Shown here in pieces: positions 34,757 through 42,680 of a stretch of DNA of 64,000 nucleotides. Below the pieces are notes generated by a model, which was not told where the DNA came from, searched no databases, and saw nothing but the letters and a program-made list of their open reading frames with translations. The stretch is from assembly GCF_002161055.1 (NCBI RefSeq), contig NZ_NFLT01000006.1, positions 62,001 through 126,000 on the forward strand, in the 5' to 3' direction. Within the stretch, counting starts at the first letter, position 1. Every line of letters starts with the position of its first letter. This DNA comes from Tyzzerella sp. An114 (GTDB lineage Bacteria; Bacillota; Clostridia; Lachnospirales; Anaerotignaceae). Made by a program: the position numbers and the translations under genes.

Positions 34757-36751
34757 ATGGAAAGTATGATTTATGTTGCACCTGTAATGGGTATTATCGC
34801 CCTACTTTTCGCCTTTGTACTAGCCTCAAAGGTAGGAAAAATGGACGAAGGAACAGACAGAATGAAAGAAATAGCATGGTCAATACGCGAAGGGGCAAAT
34901 GCATTTCTCACAGCAGAATATAAGATACTTATTATATTTGCCATTGTTTTATTTATACTTATAGCAATAGGTATCAATGTTATAACAGCTGTATGTTTTA
35001 TTGTAGGTGCTATATTCTCTACTTTGGCTGGGTATTTTGGTATGAATGTTGCAACAAAAGCTAATGTAAGAACAGCAAATGCAGCTAGAACAAGTGGAAT
35101 GAACAAAGCTTTGTCAATAGCATTTTCTGGCGGTGCTGTAATGGGAATGTCTGTTGTAGGCTTAGGACTTTTAGGAGTAAGTGCTGTATATATCATAACA
35201 AATAATGTTAATGTTCTTTCAGGTTTCAGCCTTGGAGCCTCATCAATAGCACTTTTCGGACGTGTTGGCGGAGGTATATATACAAAAGCGGCAGACGTTG
35301 GAGCAGACCTTGTTGGAAAAGTTGAGGCGGGAATACCAGAGGACGACCCAAGAAACCCGGCTGTTATAGCTGACAACGTTGGAGACAATGTTGGAGATGT
35401 TGCTGGAATGGGAGCTGACCTTTTTGAGTCATATGTAGGTTCAATAGTTTCAGCCATAACTTTAGGAGTAATAGGTGTTGCAGGTTCAAAATTTACTCTT
35501 GCCGGAGCGGTTTTCCCTCTTATTCTTTCAGCTGTTGGAATAATGTCTGCAATAATAGGAACATTCTTTGTAAGAGGAGATGAAAAATCAAATCCACACA
35601 AAGCATTAAAGACAGGTACATATGTAGCAAGTATAATTGTAGTTATATTATCTCTAATATTGAGCAATATGTTTTTTGGTACATTTAATTATGCAATAGC
35701 AATTATAGCAGGATTAATTGTAGGTATAATAATAGGAATAATAACAGAAATTTACACATCAGGAGATTACAAATCAGTAAAGAAAATAGCCGAACAGTCA
35801 GAGACAGGACCAGCAACAACAATAATAAGTGGTCTTGCAGTTGGAATGGAGTCAACAGCCTTTCCAGTAATACTTATATGTGTAGGAATATTTGTTGCAT
35901 ATTTTTTTGCAGGTCTTTATGGTATAGCCCTTGCAGCTGTGGGAATGTTATCAACAACAGGAATAACAGTAGCTGTTGACGCTTATGGTCCAATAGCTGA
36001 TAACGCCGGTGGTATAGCAGAGATGAGCGGTCTTGACCATTCTGTAAGAGAAATAACAGATAAACTTGACGCAGTTGGAAACACAACAGCAGCCATAGGA
36101 AAAGGCTTTGCAATAGGTTCAGCAGCATTAACAGCCCTTGCTCTTTTTGTTTCATACGCTCAAGCTGTACAGCTTACATCAATAGACATTTTAAATTATA
36201 GAGTAATAATAGGTCTTTTCATAGGTGGAATGTTACCATTTCTTTTCTCAGCATTTACAATGCAGTCAGTTGGAAAAGCAGCTTTTCAGATGATAGAAGA
36301 AGTAAGACGCCAGTTTAGAACAATACCGGGAATTATGGAAGGCACAGCAAAACCAGATTATAAAAGTTGTGTTGCCATATCAACAACAGCAGCATTAAAA
36401 GAAATGCTTGTACCGGGAATTATGGCTGTTATATCTCCTCTTGTTGTGGGAATACTTCTTGGAACAAGTGCCCTCGGCGGACTTCTTGCCGGTTCTCTTG
36501 TAACAGGAGTACTTATAGCAATATTCATGTCAAACTCTGGTGGTGCATGGGATAACGCAAAGAAATATATTGAGGAAGGAAATCATGGTGGAAAAGGAAG
36601 TGAAGCTCACAAAGCAGCAGTTGTTGGCGACACAGTAGGTGACCCTTTCAAAGACACATCAGGTCCTTCAATAAACATTCTCATAAAACTTATGACAGTG
36701 GTTTCTCTTGTGTTCGCACCATTATTTATTACAATAGGTAGTATACTTTAA
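34757..36751 (+). CDS. hppA: Membrane-bound pyrophosphatase, K+-dependent type
   Basis: 664 residues, about 16 membrane helices. Couples pyrophosphate hydrolysis to export of H+ or Na+. The pyrophosphate site shows '[11 protein letters not shown]' and '[20 protein letters not shown]' (given whole at 20 residues); '[14 protein letters not shown]' and '[14 protein letters not shown]' form the second half of the site. '[10 protein letters not shown]' has Ala after GNTT, the mark of the K+-dependent class. H+ versus Na+ cannot be told here; Na+ is common in anaerobic Firmicutes. The 298 bp upstream hold no gene and no clear promoter. Confidence 0.96.
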   Translation: MESMIYVAPVMGIIALLFAFVLASKVGKMDEGTDRMKEIAWSIREGANAFLTAEYKILIIFAIVLFILIAIGINVITAVCFIVGAIFSTLAGYFGMNVATKANVRTANAARTSGMNKALSIAFSGGAVMGMSVVGLGLLGVSAVYIITNNVNVLSGFSLGASSIALFGRVGGGIYTKAADVGADLVGKVEAGIPEDDPRNPAVIADNVGDNVGDVAGMGADLFESYVGSIVSAITLGVIGVAGSKFTLAGAVFPLILSAVGIMSAIIGTFFVRGDEKSNPHKALKTGTYVASIIVVILSLILSNMFFGTFNYAIAIIAGLIVGIIIGIITEIYTSGDYKSVKKIAEQSETGPATTIISGLAVGMESTAFPVILICVGIFVAYFFAGLYGIALAAVGMLSTTGITVAVDAYGPIADNAGGIAEMSGLDHSVREITDKLDAVGNTTAAIGKGFAIGSAALTALALFVSYAQAVQLTSIDILNYRVIIGLFIGGMLPFLFSAFTMQSVGKAAFQMIEEVRRQFRTIPGIMEGTAKPDYKSCVAISTTAALKEMLVPGIMAVISPLVVGILLGTSALGGLLAGSLVTGVLIAIFMSNSGGAWDNAKKYIEEGNHGGKGSEAHKAAVVGDTVGDPFKDTSGPSINILIKLMTVVSLVFAPLFITIGSIL

Positions 36752-36756
36752 TAAAA

Positions 36757-36792
36757 AAAGCCATAGTTCCATAGAATTGGAACTATGGTTTT
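36757..36792 (+). terminator. hppA terminator
   Basis: CCATAGTTCC-loop-GGAACTATGG followed by TTTTGATTTT. Confidence 0.8.
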
Positions 36793-36816
36793 GATTTTAA
36801 AGAAAGGAGTAAAACT

Positions 36817-37152
36817 ATGAAATATATTGAAGAATATGAATTTTTTGAACTAGAAAGCCTTGTAAAAAGATTTATTAAGGTAATAGATGTAAATATTACA
36901 GGAAATACTCCAGACTTTTATAATATACTAAAACGTATGAATAGAAATGTTGAAATGTGCATAAAAAGCGGCAGTGAATACTCCTATGAGCTTTTAGACC
37001 TTGTAAAATGGGATTGGAATAACGCAACAAAGCCAGGACTCGGAATGAAAGCCTACTATATATGGAAAGATAATTATGATGATAGAATAAGGATTAACAA
37101 TGAGATTAAAAATATTATTGAAGACATCGACAGTATTATATATGGATACTAA
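36817..37152 (+). CDS. Small hypothetical protein
   Basis: 111 residues, start behind AAAGGAG. Predicted all-helical and soluble, with no Cys pattern or signal peptide. Notable stretch 'LLDLVKWDWNNATKPGLGMKAYYIW' (key part 'KWDWNNATKPGLGMKAYY'). I do not recognise the family. It lies between the hppA terminator and a shared bidirectional terminator, so it may have its own weak promoter or depend on readthrough. Confidence 0.7.
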   Translation: MKYIEEYEFFELESLVKRFIKVIDVNITGNTPDFYNILKRMNRNVEMCIKSGSEYSYELLDLVKWDWNNATKPGLGMKAYYIWKDNYDDRIRINNEIKNIIEDIDSIIYGY

Positions 37153-37157
37153 AAAAT

Positions 37158-37192
37158 AAAAGTGCACTACAATTAAATTGTAAATGCACTTT
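37158..37192. terminator. Bidirectional terminator
   Basis: AAAGTGCA ... TGCACTTT with additional inner pairing (ACAATT/AATTGT) and T runs on both strands. Confidence 0.8.
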
Positions 37193-37198
37193 TTTTAT

Positions 37199-38440
37199 TT
37201 AATCTAAAGAATGTATAAAAAGACCACTTTGAAGTTTAGGCTCAAACCATGTTGATTTTGGAGGCATAATTTTATTTTCATCAGCCACAGCCATAAGTTC
37301 TTCCATTGAAGTTGGATACATAGCGAAAGCGGCAACCATTTCACCACTGTCAACACGTCTTTCAAGCTCAGAAAGACCTCTTATTCCCCCTACAAAATCA
37401 ATTCTTTTATTTGTTCTTATATCATCAATGCCAAGTAAAGGTACAAGCACATTATTTTGAAGTATAGAAACATCAAGACTTTCTATAACATCACCACTTA
37501 TAATTTCAGGTTTAGCCTTCATACTATACCATTTTTTATCTGTATAAAAACCAAAAGTATGTTTTCTTGAAGGTTTATATACACCATCAAAAGGCATAAT
37601 TTCAAATTTTTCTGAAAGTTTATCAATAAATTCGTCTTTTGATAAACCGTTAAAATCCTTTATAAGTCTGTTATAATCAAGAATTCTAAGTTGACTATCT
37701 GGGAATAAAACAGAAAGATAATAATTAAATTCTTCTTTTCCTGTATAATTAGGATTTTCTTTTCTTCTCTTAAGTCCCACTTTTACAGCAGAAGCATTTC
37801 TGTGATGACCATCTGCAATATATAAATTTTTAACATCACCGAAAAGTTTTACAAGATTTTCTATAACATCACTGTTATTTATAACCCAAACTCTCTGGGC
37901 TGTACCTTCATCAGTAACAAAATCATACTGACAAGGGTGAGTATTTTTCCAATTTTCAATAACAGTATCAATATCATAGCTATCTTTATATGCAAGGAAT
38001 ATAGGACCTGTATTGGCATTTAAAGTGTCAACGTGGCGAATTCTGTCCTGTTCCTTATCCTCTCTTGTAAGCTCATGTTTCTTTATTGTACCGTCAATAT
38101 ACTCATCTATTGAAGTACAAACAACTAAACCTGTCTGTTTTCTTCCGTCCATGACAAGCTCATATATGTATAAACAATCCTCGTCATCTTTAACAAGTAT
38201 TCCCTTATCAATCATACCATAAAGATTTTCTTTAGCTTTTTCATAAACGGCATCATCATATATATCAATATTTTTATCCAAATCAATTTCAGCCTTATCG
38301 ACATGAAGGAATGAATATGGTTTCCCCTTAACCATTTCCCTTGCCTCATCACTGTTTACAACATCATATGGAAGTGCTGCCACATCTTTTGCATACTCTT
38401 TTGCAGGTCGTATTCCTTTAAAAGCTTTTATAGTAGCCAT
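37199..38440 (-). CDS. DUF1015-family protein
   Basis: 413 residues. The whole length matches DUF1015: 'AFKGIRPAKEYAKDVAALPYDVV' at the N-terminus (shown in part 'KDVAALPYDVV'), the motif 'KHELTREDKEQDRIRH', 'FLAYKD', 'LYIADGHHRNASA' and a C-terminal 'ALYPTSMEEL'-type region. The 'DGHHR' and 'KHE' motifs suggest a nucleotide- or phosphate-handling active site. Family members often sit beside serine biosynthesis genes in anaerobes, but here serC-serA is 20 kb away. The biochemical function is not established as far as I know. Start at 38440 follows AAGGAGG. Confidence 0.88.
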   Translation of the reverse strand: MATIKAFKGIRPAKEYAKDVAALPYDVVNSDEAREMVKGKPYSFLHVDKAEIDLDKNIDIYDDAVYEKAKENLYGMIDKGILVKDDEDCLYIYELVMDGRKQTGLVVCTSIDEYIDGTIKKHELTREDKEQDRIRHVDTLNANTGPIFLAYKDSYDIDTVIENWKNTHPCQYDFVTDEGTAQRVWVINNSDVIENLVKLFGDVKNLYIADGHHRNASAVKVGLKRRKENPNYTGKEEFNYYLSVLFPDSQLRILDYNRLIKDFNGLSKDEFIDKLSEKFEIMPFDGVYKPSRKHTFGFYTDKKWYSMKAKPEIISGDVIESLDVSILQNNVLVPLLGIDDIRTNKRIDFVGGIRGLSELERRVDSGEMVAAFAMYPTSMEELMAVADENKIMPPKSTWFEPKLQSGLFIHSLD

Positions 38441-38520
38441 TATTTTTCCTCCTTATATAGACTTTATCTAATAATTTTATATTGTTTTTATTATATTTAC
38501 AACATAAAAACAGTAAAAAT

Positions 38521-39390
38521 TTAATTTTTAGCAGAAGCAAAAACTCCAGCCATAACAAGGCATATTCCACAAATTTTCATAAAAGATAAACTTTCAGAAA
38601 AAACAACTACACCTAAAATAGAAGCCACAACAGGCTCCAAAGACGCCATGACAGAAGCACTACTTGCAGGAACAGAAGTAAGACCTTTAGTATAAGCAAA
38701 ATATGGCAAAGCACCAGTTAATATACTTGAAAATATAAACTGAAGCCATACACCTTCATGATTTATATGATTTACAAGACTAAAAACATCTGTAAAAGGC
38801 AATATACCTATTGCAACAAAAAGAAATGTATATGTAGTTATAACGGCTGAAGAATAACCTCTTTTTATAGCAAACTTTCCAAATATAGAATATAAAGCAT
38901 ATCCAAGACCTGAACATAAACCTAAAATAATACCTTTTAATGATACAGAATTTCCTCCACCTATTCCTGTAACCATACAACAGCCCCCAAAGGTAATAGC
39001 AACTATTATTATTTTTTTATATGTAATTTTCTCATTAAAAAGTATTACAGATATAATCATAACAATAGCAGGAGCTGTATATAAAAGTATAGCAGCAACT
39101 CCCATACTTGTTTCAATAATAGCATTCATATAGCACATATTAAAAAAAAGATAACTAAAAATTCCTGTTCCTATAAAATACTTTATATCAGAAATTTTTT
39201 TAAGTTTAAGTTCACTACTATATTTTATAGAATAAGCTATAAAAGCAACTAAAAAAGTCACAACAGCTCTAACAAAAAGCAAATCCACTGTTGAAAAACC
39301 TAAAGAAGTAAGATTTTTTGTAAAAACGCCCAAAGTCCCCCACATAATAGCCGCCAAAAGTATAAGTATATAAGCCATATTTTTTCTCAC
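38521..39390 (-). CDS. DMT-superfamily permease (EamA domains)
   Basis: 289 residues with ten predicted membrane helices in two EamA repeats ('ILLAAIMWGTLGVFTKNL' and 'ILGLCSGLGYALYSIFGK'). Drug/metabolite transporters of this kind export or import small metabolites such as amino acids; the substrate is unknown. GTG start at 39390 behind GGGGAGAG. It begins 14 bp after the ABC ATPase stop codon and is therefore probably co-transcribed with the ABC genes. No terminator is visible between it and the DUF1015 gene. Confidence 0.9.
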   Translation of the reverse strand: MRKNMAYILILLAAIMWGTLGVFTKNLTSLGFSTVDLLFVRAVVTFLVAFIAYSIKYSSELKLKKISDIKYFIGTGIFSYLFFNMCYMNAIIETSMGVAAILLYTAPAIVMIISVILFNEKITYKKIIIVAITFGGCCMVTGIGGGNSVSLKGIILGLCSGLGYALYSIFGKFAIKRGYSSAVITTYTFLFVAIGILPFTDVFSLVNHINHEGVWLQFIFSSILTGALPYFAYTKGLTSVPASSASVMASLEPVVASILGVVVFSESLSFMKICGICLVMAGVFASAKN

Positions 39391-39404
39391 AAAACTCTCC
39401 CCTT

Positions 39405-40001
39405 TTACATATCTAATACATTAATACTTTCAATAGGGGTTTTATCTATACTTATAACAACATCAGCTATATTAAAAGCTTCATTAATATCATGAGTTAT
39501 AAAAAAACAAGTTTTACCCTCTGTAATACAATTTACAGTTTTTATAACATCTTTTTTAATATTTTCATCAAGCCCTTTAAAAGGTTCATCAAAATAATAT
39601 TCGTCACCACCAAAAGCCAAAGCTCTTGCAATAGACACTCTCCTTTTCATTCCACCGCTTAAGTTATTACAAAGAGTGTTCTCCTCCCCCGAAAGTCCCA
39701 TTTTTTTAATTATATCAACACAAAAATTTTTATCACTATTTACAGCCAACAAATTTTCAACAACTGTAAAATTTAAAAAAAGTCTATCCTCTTGAAAAAC
39801 AGCTGATTTTCTACATTTTTTATGTATTATGCTACCACAATCAATATTTTCAAGTCCCATAAGTATTCTAAAAAGTGTAGTTTTACCTATACCAGAAGGA
39901 CCAAAAAAGCAATATTTTAAACCTTCTTTAAATTGAAATGATAAATTTGAAATTACAATTTTATCATCATATTTTTTACATATATTTTTAAGTTCTATCA
40001 T
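39405..40001 (-). CDS. ABC transporter ATPase, nitrate/sulfonate/taurine type, short form
   Basis: 198 residues, about 50 shorter than usual members. All functional motifs are kept: Walker A 'GPSGIGKTTL' (about 34-43), Q-loop 'VFQEDRL', signature 'LSGGMKRRVSIARAL', Walker B 'YYFDEP' and H-loop 'FFITHD'. What is missing is the C-terminal extension after the H-loop. Its start overlaps the permease stop by 14 bp, indicating translational coupling. Confidence 0.92.
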   Translation of the reverse strand: MIELKNICKKYDDKIVISNLSFQFKEGLKYCFFGPSGIGKTTLFRILMGLENIDCGSIIHKKCRKSAVFQEDRLFLNFTVVENLLAVNSDKNFCVDIIKKMGLSGEENTLCNNLSGGMKRRVSIARALAFGGDEYYFDEPFKGLDENIKKDVIKTVNCITEGKTCFFITHDINEAFNIADVVISIDKTPIESINVLDM

Positions 40002-40767
40002 TATTTTTTAAATTCCTTTCAAAAATCTTTTTTATTAAATATACAATGATTTTTTCAAGAATAATACTTATTATAATAACAGTAAAAGTCCAAGTAAAAA
40101 GCTCTAAGGTTTCAAGATATACTTTACTGTCATATATAGCAGAGCCTATTGAAATTTTAGGAGAGCTTATAACCTCCGCTGCAATACCAGATTTCCAAGC
40201 CAAACCGGCAGACACTGTACAAGCTGCAGAAATATAAGGTATAAGGTTTGGAATATATATGTATTTCAATTTTTTAAATATATTAAACTCAAATATAAAG
40301 GCTGTCTCAATAAGTTCTTTATCTGTCTTTATTAAGCCTTCATATATATTAGTCCACACAATAGGCATTACCATAATAAAAACAATAAACACAGGCACAT
40401 TATCAGTTTTTATCCACACAAGAGCAAGTATTATAAAAGATGCAACAGGAGTTGATTTTATAACACTAAAAAAAGGATACACAAAATAGTAAAACCATTT
40501 AGCTTTATAGGATATAAAAGCCGTTATGACACCTAAAAATATACCTAAAAAATATCCTTTTAATATCCTTGATACAGAATAAAAACAAGTAATCCAAAAA
40601 TCAGCTTTAAAAAGTTTTTCATATAAATTCATAAACATATCAAAAGGAGATACTATAAGTATCTCCTTTCCCACAGCTTTATATATAAGCTGCCATATTA
40701 AAATCCATATGAATATAACAGATATCTTTATAAATCTTTTATTCTGAAATATAGTAGAAATTTTCAT
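39988..40767 (-). CDS. ABC transporter permease, SsuC/TauC/ThiX-like
   Basis: 259 residues, six membrane helices, with the EAA-type loop near 'ETAFIFEFNIFKKLKYIYIP'-like region (key part 'KKLKYIYIPNLIPYI'). The family serves nitrate, sulfonate, taurine and thiamine-precursor uptake. The start lies 29 bp inside the end of the binding-protein gene. Substrate unassigned. Confidence 0.9.
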   Translation of the reverse strand: MKISTIFQNKRFIKISVIFIWILIWQLIYKAVGKEILIVSPFDMFMNLYEKLFKADFWITCFYSVSRILKGYFLGIFLGVITAFISYKAKWFYYFVYPFFSVIKSTPVASFIILALVWIKTDNVPVFIVFIMVMPIVWTNIYEGLIKTDKELIETAFIFEFNIFKKLKYIYIPNLIPYISAACTVSAGLAWKSGIAAEVISSPKISIGSAIYDSKVYLETLELFTWTFTVIIISIILEKIIVYLIKKIFERNLKNNDRT

Positions 40768-41782
40768 CAGGAAGTTTACCTCCTACGGATTTAGGCTCAT
40801 AGCTATATAAAACCTCATAAAATCCTTCAATACTATTTTTCATTTCCTCATCATCAATATAAACTATATTACAATTTGGAATTGCTTTTAAAGCCAATTC
40901 AGCTTTTGGCATAATACCGTATTTAGCAACAAGCTGTGAAGCCTCATCACTATTTTCATTTACAAACTCGATAGAGTCCTCATACTCATCAAGGAAATTA
41001 TCAAAAGCCTCTTTATTATTATCAATAAAATCTTTTCTTGCAATTATTCCACCCATAGAAAGAACACTACCGTCAGAAACCTTATTCCACTCATCAGTGA
41101 TATTTAAAGCAATTCTAAGTTCAGGGTCAGCAGCAAGAGCAGCAGTAACATTTGGTTCAGGTATAAGAGCTATTGTAGCATCACCGGAAGTTAAAGCAGT
41201 TACAGCCTCAGCGTGTTCAGTTTTATAATCTATATTAACATCAGTAATTCCATTTTTCTCAAGTATATAGTTTATAGCATATTCAGGAACAGAACCCTTT
41301 CCAGAAGCAACAATACTTTTTCCTGAAAGGTCATTTATAGATTTAATTGTATCTCCCTTTTCAACAACATATAAAACACCCAAAGTATTTAAAGCGGCAA
41401 GTTCCACTTCTCCCTCTGTCTTATTATATAAAACAGCTCCAAGATTTGTAGGAACAGCAGCAATATCAACTTCACCATTTATAATTTTAGCGTTAATCTC
41501 ATCAGGAGAAGCAACTATTGTAAAGTTATAATCATTATCACAAGTGCCCTTTTCGTCATCCTCCATAAGTTTAACAGCACCTATACCCGTAGGACCTTTT
41601 AAAACAGCAATATTTATATTTGTTTTTTCACTATTTTCAACTTTATTTTCTTCTGTAACATTGTTTTGTGTTTGAGTTTCAGAAGAATTATTAGAATTAT
41701 TATTACTGTTTCCACAGCCAGCTAAAGCCCCCACAGTTAAAAAAGCTGTTAAAAACAATGCTGTAAATTTTTTTAACTTCAT
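40739..41782 (-). CDS. Substrate-binding lipoprotein of the ABC transporter (NMT1/TauA-like fold)
   Basis: 347 residues. Lipoprotein signal peptide with lipobox 'LAGC' (Cys about 25), then an Asn/Ser/Glu-rich linker and a type II binding-protein fold: 'AVLKGPTGIGAVKLM', 'VDIAAVPTNLGAVLYNK', 'GKSIVASGKGSVPEYA', 'IALIPEP'. The 'GPTGIG' and 'VPTN' sites bind the ligand, which could be a sulfonate, nitrate-like anion or pyrimidine; the sequence does not decide. Start at 41782 follows GGAGGG. It is the first gene of a four-gene operon and has a near-perfect promoter. Confidence 0.92.
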   Translation of the reverse strand: MKLKKFTALFLTAFLTVGALAGCGNSNNNSNNSSETQTQNNVTEENKVENSEKTNINIAVLKGPTGIGAVKLMEDDEKGTCDNDYNFTIVASPDEINAKIINGEVDIAAVPTNLGAVLYNKTEGEVELAALNTLGVLYVVEKGDTIKSINDLSGKSIVASGKGSVPEYAINYILEKNGITDVNIDYKTEHAEAVTALTSGDATIALIPEPNVTAALAADPELRIALNITDEWNKVSDGSVLSMGGIIARKDFIDNNKEAFDNFLDEYEDSIEFVNENSDEASQLVAKYGIMPKAELALKAIPNCNIVYIDDEEMKNSIEGFYEVLYSYEPKSVGGKLPDENFYYISE

Positions 41783-41869
41783 AACAAAACCCTCCAAATA
41801 TAAAATTTATAAATATTTTGATTTATTATAAAAAAATTATACTAAATTAACATTTATTCATTTGATGAA

Positions 41870-41898
41870 ATTATAACAATCTATATAATTAATGTCAA
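41870..41898 (-). promoter_or_regulatory. Consensus sigma-A promoter of the ABC operon
   Basis: TTGACA (41898-41893), exactly 17 bp, TATAAT (41875-41870). Both hexamers match the consensus fully. Confidence 0.85.
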
Positions 41899-41917
41899 GA
41901 TTACCCACAAATTAAAA

Positions 41918-41937
41918 AAGGAGGCAAAAGCCTCCTT
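41918..41937 (-). terminator. Terminator of the DUF2089 gene pair
   Basis: AAGGAGGC-loop-GCCTCCTT with a T run on the minus strand. Confidence 0.8.
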
Positions 41938-41941
41938 AAAA

Positions 41942-42244
41942 TCACTCTAAATCCTGCTTATTCATTTTATCAATTTCATCAATTTTAGATTTTGAATTTT
42001 TATCATCAATATAATACATAATAAAAAGAATTGCTGCAATAACAATTGTATAAAGTCCAAAAATTATTGAACAAGCCAAAACACCAATAGGAAAATACAA
42101 AGCTCCTTTTGATTTTTTCTTTATCAATTTACGCTGAACCAAAACACATATAATAGGTGTCAAAATCGTAATAATCAAATAAACTGCAATTATTATAGCA
42201 GCAGTATTCATTCCACCTGCATTTGTTATAGTTTCCATAAACAA
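41942..42244 (-). CDS. Small membrane protein, partner of the DUF2089 regulator
   Basis: 100 residues with two membrane helices (about 12-34 and 48-72) separated by a basic loop 'QRKLIKKKSKG', and a charged C-terminal tail 'DEIDKMNKQDLE'. The positive loop suggests both termini outside or a re-entrant anchor; topology is uncertain. It follows the regulator by 15 bp and is certainly in its operon. Similar regulator plus small membrane protein pairs occur in envelope-stress modules of Firmicutes, but no function can be assigned from this sequence. Confidence 0.75.
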   Translation of the reverse strand: MFMETITNAGGMNTAAIIIAVYLIITILTPIICVLVQRKLIKKKSKGALYFPIGVLACSIIFGLYTIVIAAILFIMYYIDDKNSKSKIDEIDKMNKQDLE

Positions 42245-42259
42245 CTCCCCTTCCCAAAA

Positions 42260-42550
42260 CTATTTATCTTTAATCTTTTTATATTCTGATATAAGTATTT
42301 TTGCAGTATCAAAATCAATTTTATCATTTATAGCTAAACGTTTTATAAGAGCTATATAAGGCTCATTAGCTGTATCTTCACTTATTTTTATTTTCTGAAT
42401 AAGTCTATCAAGTCTAAGTCTAACAGTAGGATATGTTACATTATATTCTGATGCAATCTCCTTTAAAGAACCTGAAGCCAATATAAATTTTTTAATAAAA
42501 ACAATGTCCTCATCTTCAAGATTATTCATCCAATCAGGTACAATATTCAT
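42260..42550 (-). CDS. DUF2089-family HTH regulator
   Basis: 96 residues. 'FIKKFILASGSLKEIASEYNVTYPTVRLRLDRLIQKI' (key parts 'ASGSLKEIA' and 'SYPTVR'-like 'TYPTVRLRLDRLI') is the DUF2089 helix-turn-helix. The usual N-terminal zinc ribbon of the family is absent, so only the DNA-binding half is present. The C-terminal 'INDKIDFDTAKILISEYK' is the short helical segment shared with SHOCT/YvlB proteins. Start follows AGAGGTG. It is autoregulated in all likelihood: a perfect inverted repeat spans its promoter. Confidence 0.88.
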   Translation of the reverse strand: MNIVPDWMNNLEDEDIVFIKKFILASGSLKEIASEYNVTYPTVRLRLDRLIQKIKISEDTANEPYIALIKRLAINDKIDFDTAKILISEYKKIKDK

Positions 42551-42566
42551 ACTATATCACCTCTTT

Positions 42567-42605
42567 CTTTAATAATATTAAGTATAAACTTTAATATTAT
42601 TAAAG
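42567..42605. repeat. Perfect 15-bp inverted repeat across the DUF2089 promoter
   Basis: CTTTAATAATATTAA (42567-42581), a 9-bp spacer, and its exact complement TTAATATTATTAAAG (42591-42605). It overlaps the -10, fills the spacer and touches the -35. The likely role is an operator. Confidence 0.8.
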
Positions 42606-42609
42606 TCAA
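42581..42609 (-). promoter_or_regulatory. Promoter of the DUF2089 operon
   Basis: TTGACT (42609-42604), 17 bp, TATACT (42586-42581). Confidence 0.75.
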
Positions 42610-42644
42610 TATTAAACAAATATCTTAATAAAATTTTAATAATA

Positions 42645-42676
42645 AAAAAACAGCCATAAAAATATGGCTGTTTTTT
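42645..42676 (-). terminator. addA terminator
   Basis: AAAACAGCCAT-loop-ATGGCTGTTTT with T runs on both strands. Confidence 0.88.
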
Positions 42677-42680
42677 TTTA

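Noticed and set aside
34771-35667. 298-residue ORF antisense to hppA
   Set aside because: It mirrors the coding frame of a conserved membrane protein, has no RBS, and its composition (Pro/Ala/Thr/Ile) is that expected from the complement of hppA.
39405-40001. Short ABC ATPase as frameshifted or truncated gene
   Set aside because: All nucleotide-binding motifs through the H-loop are present and the next gene starts 14 bp later with its own RBS; no remnant of a C-terminal extension is seen.
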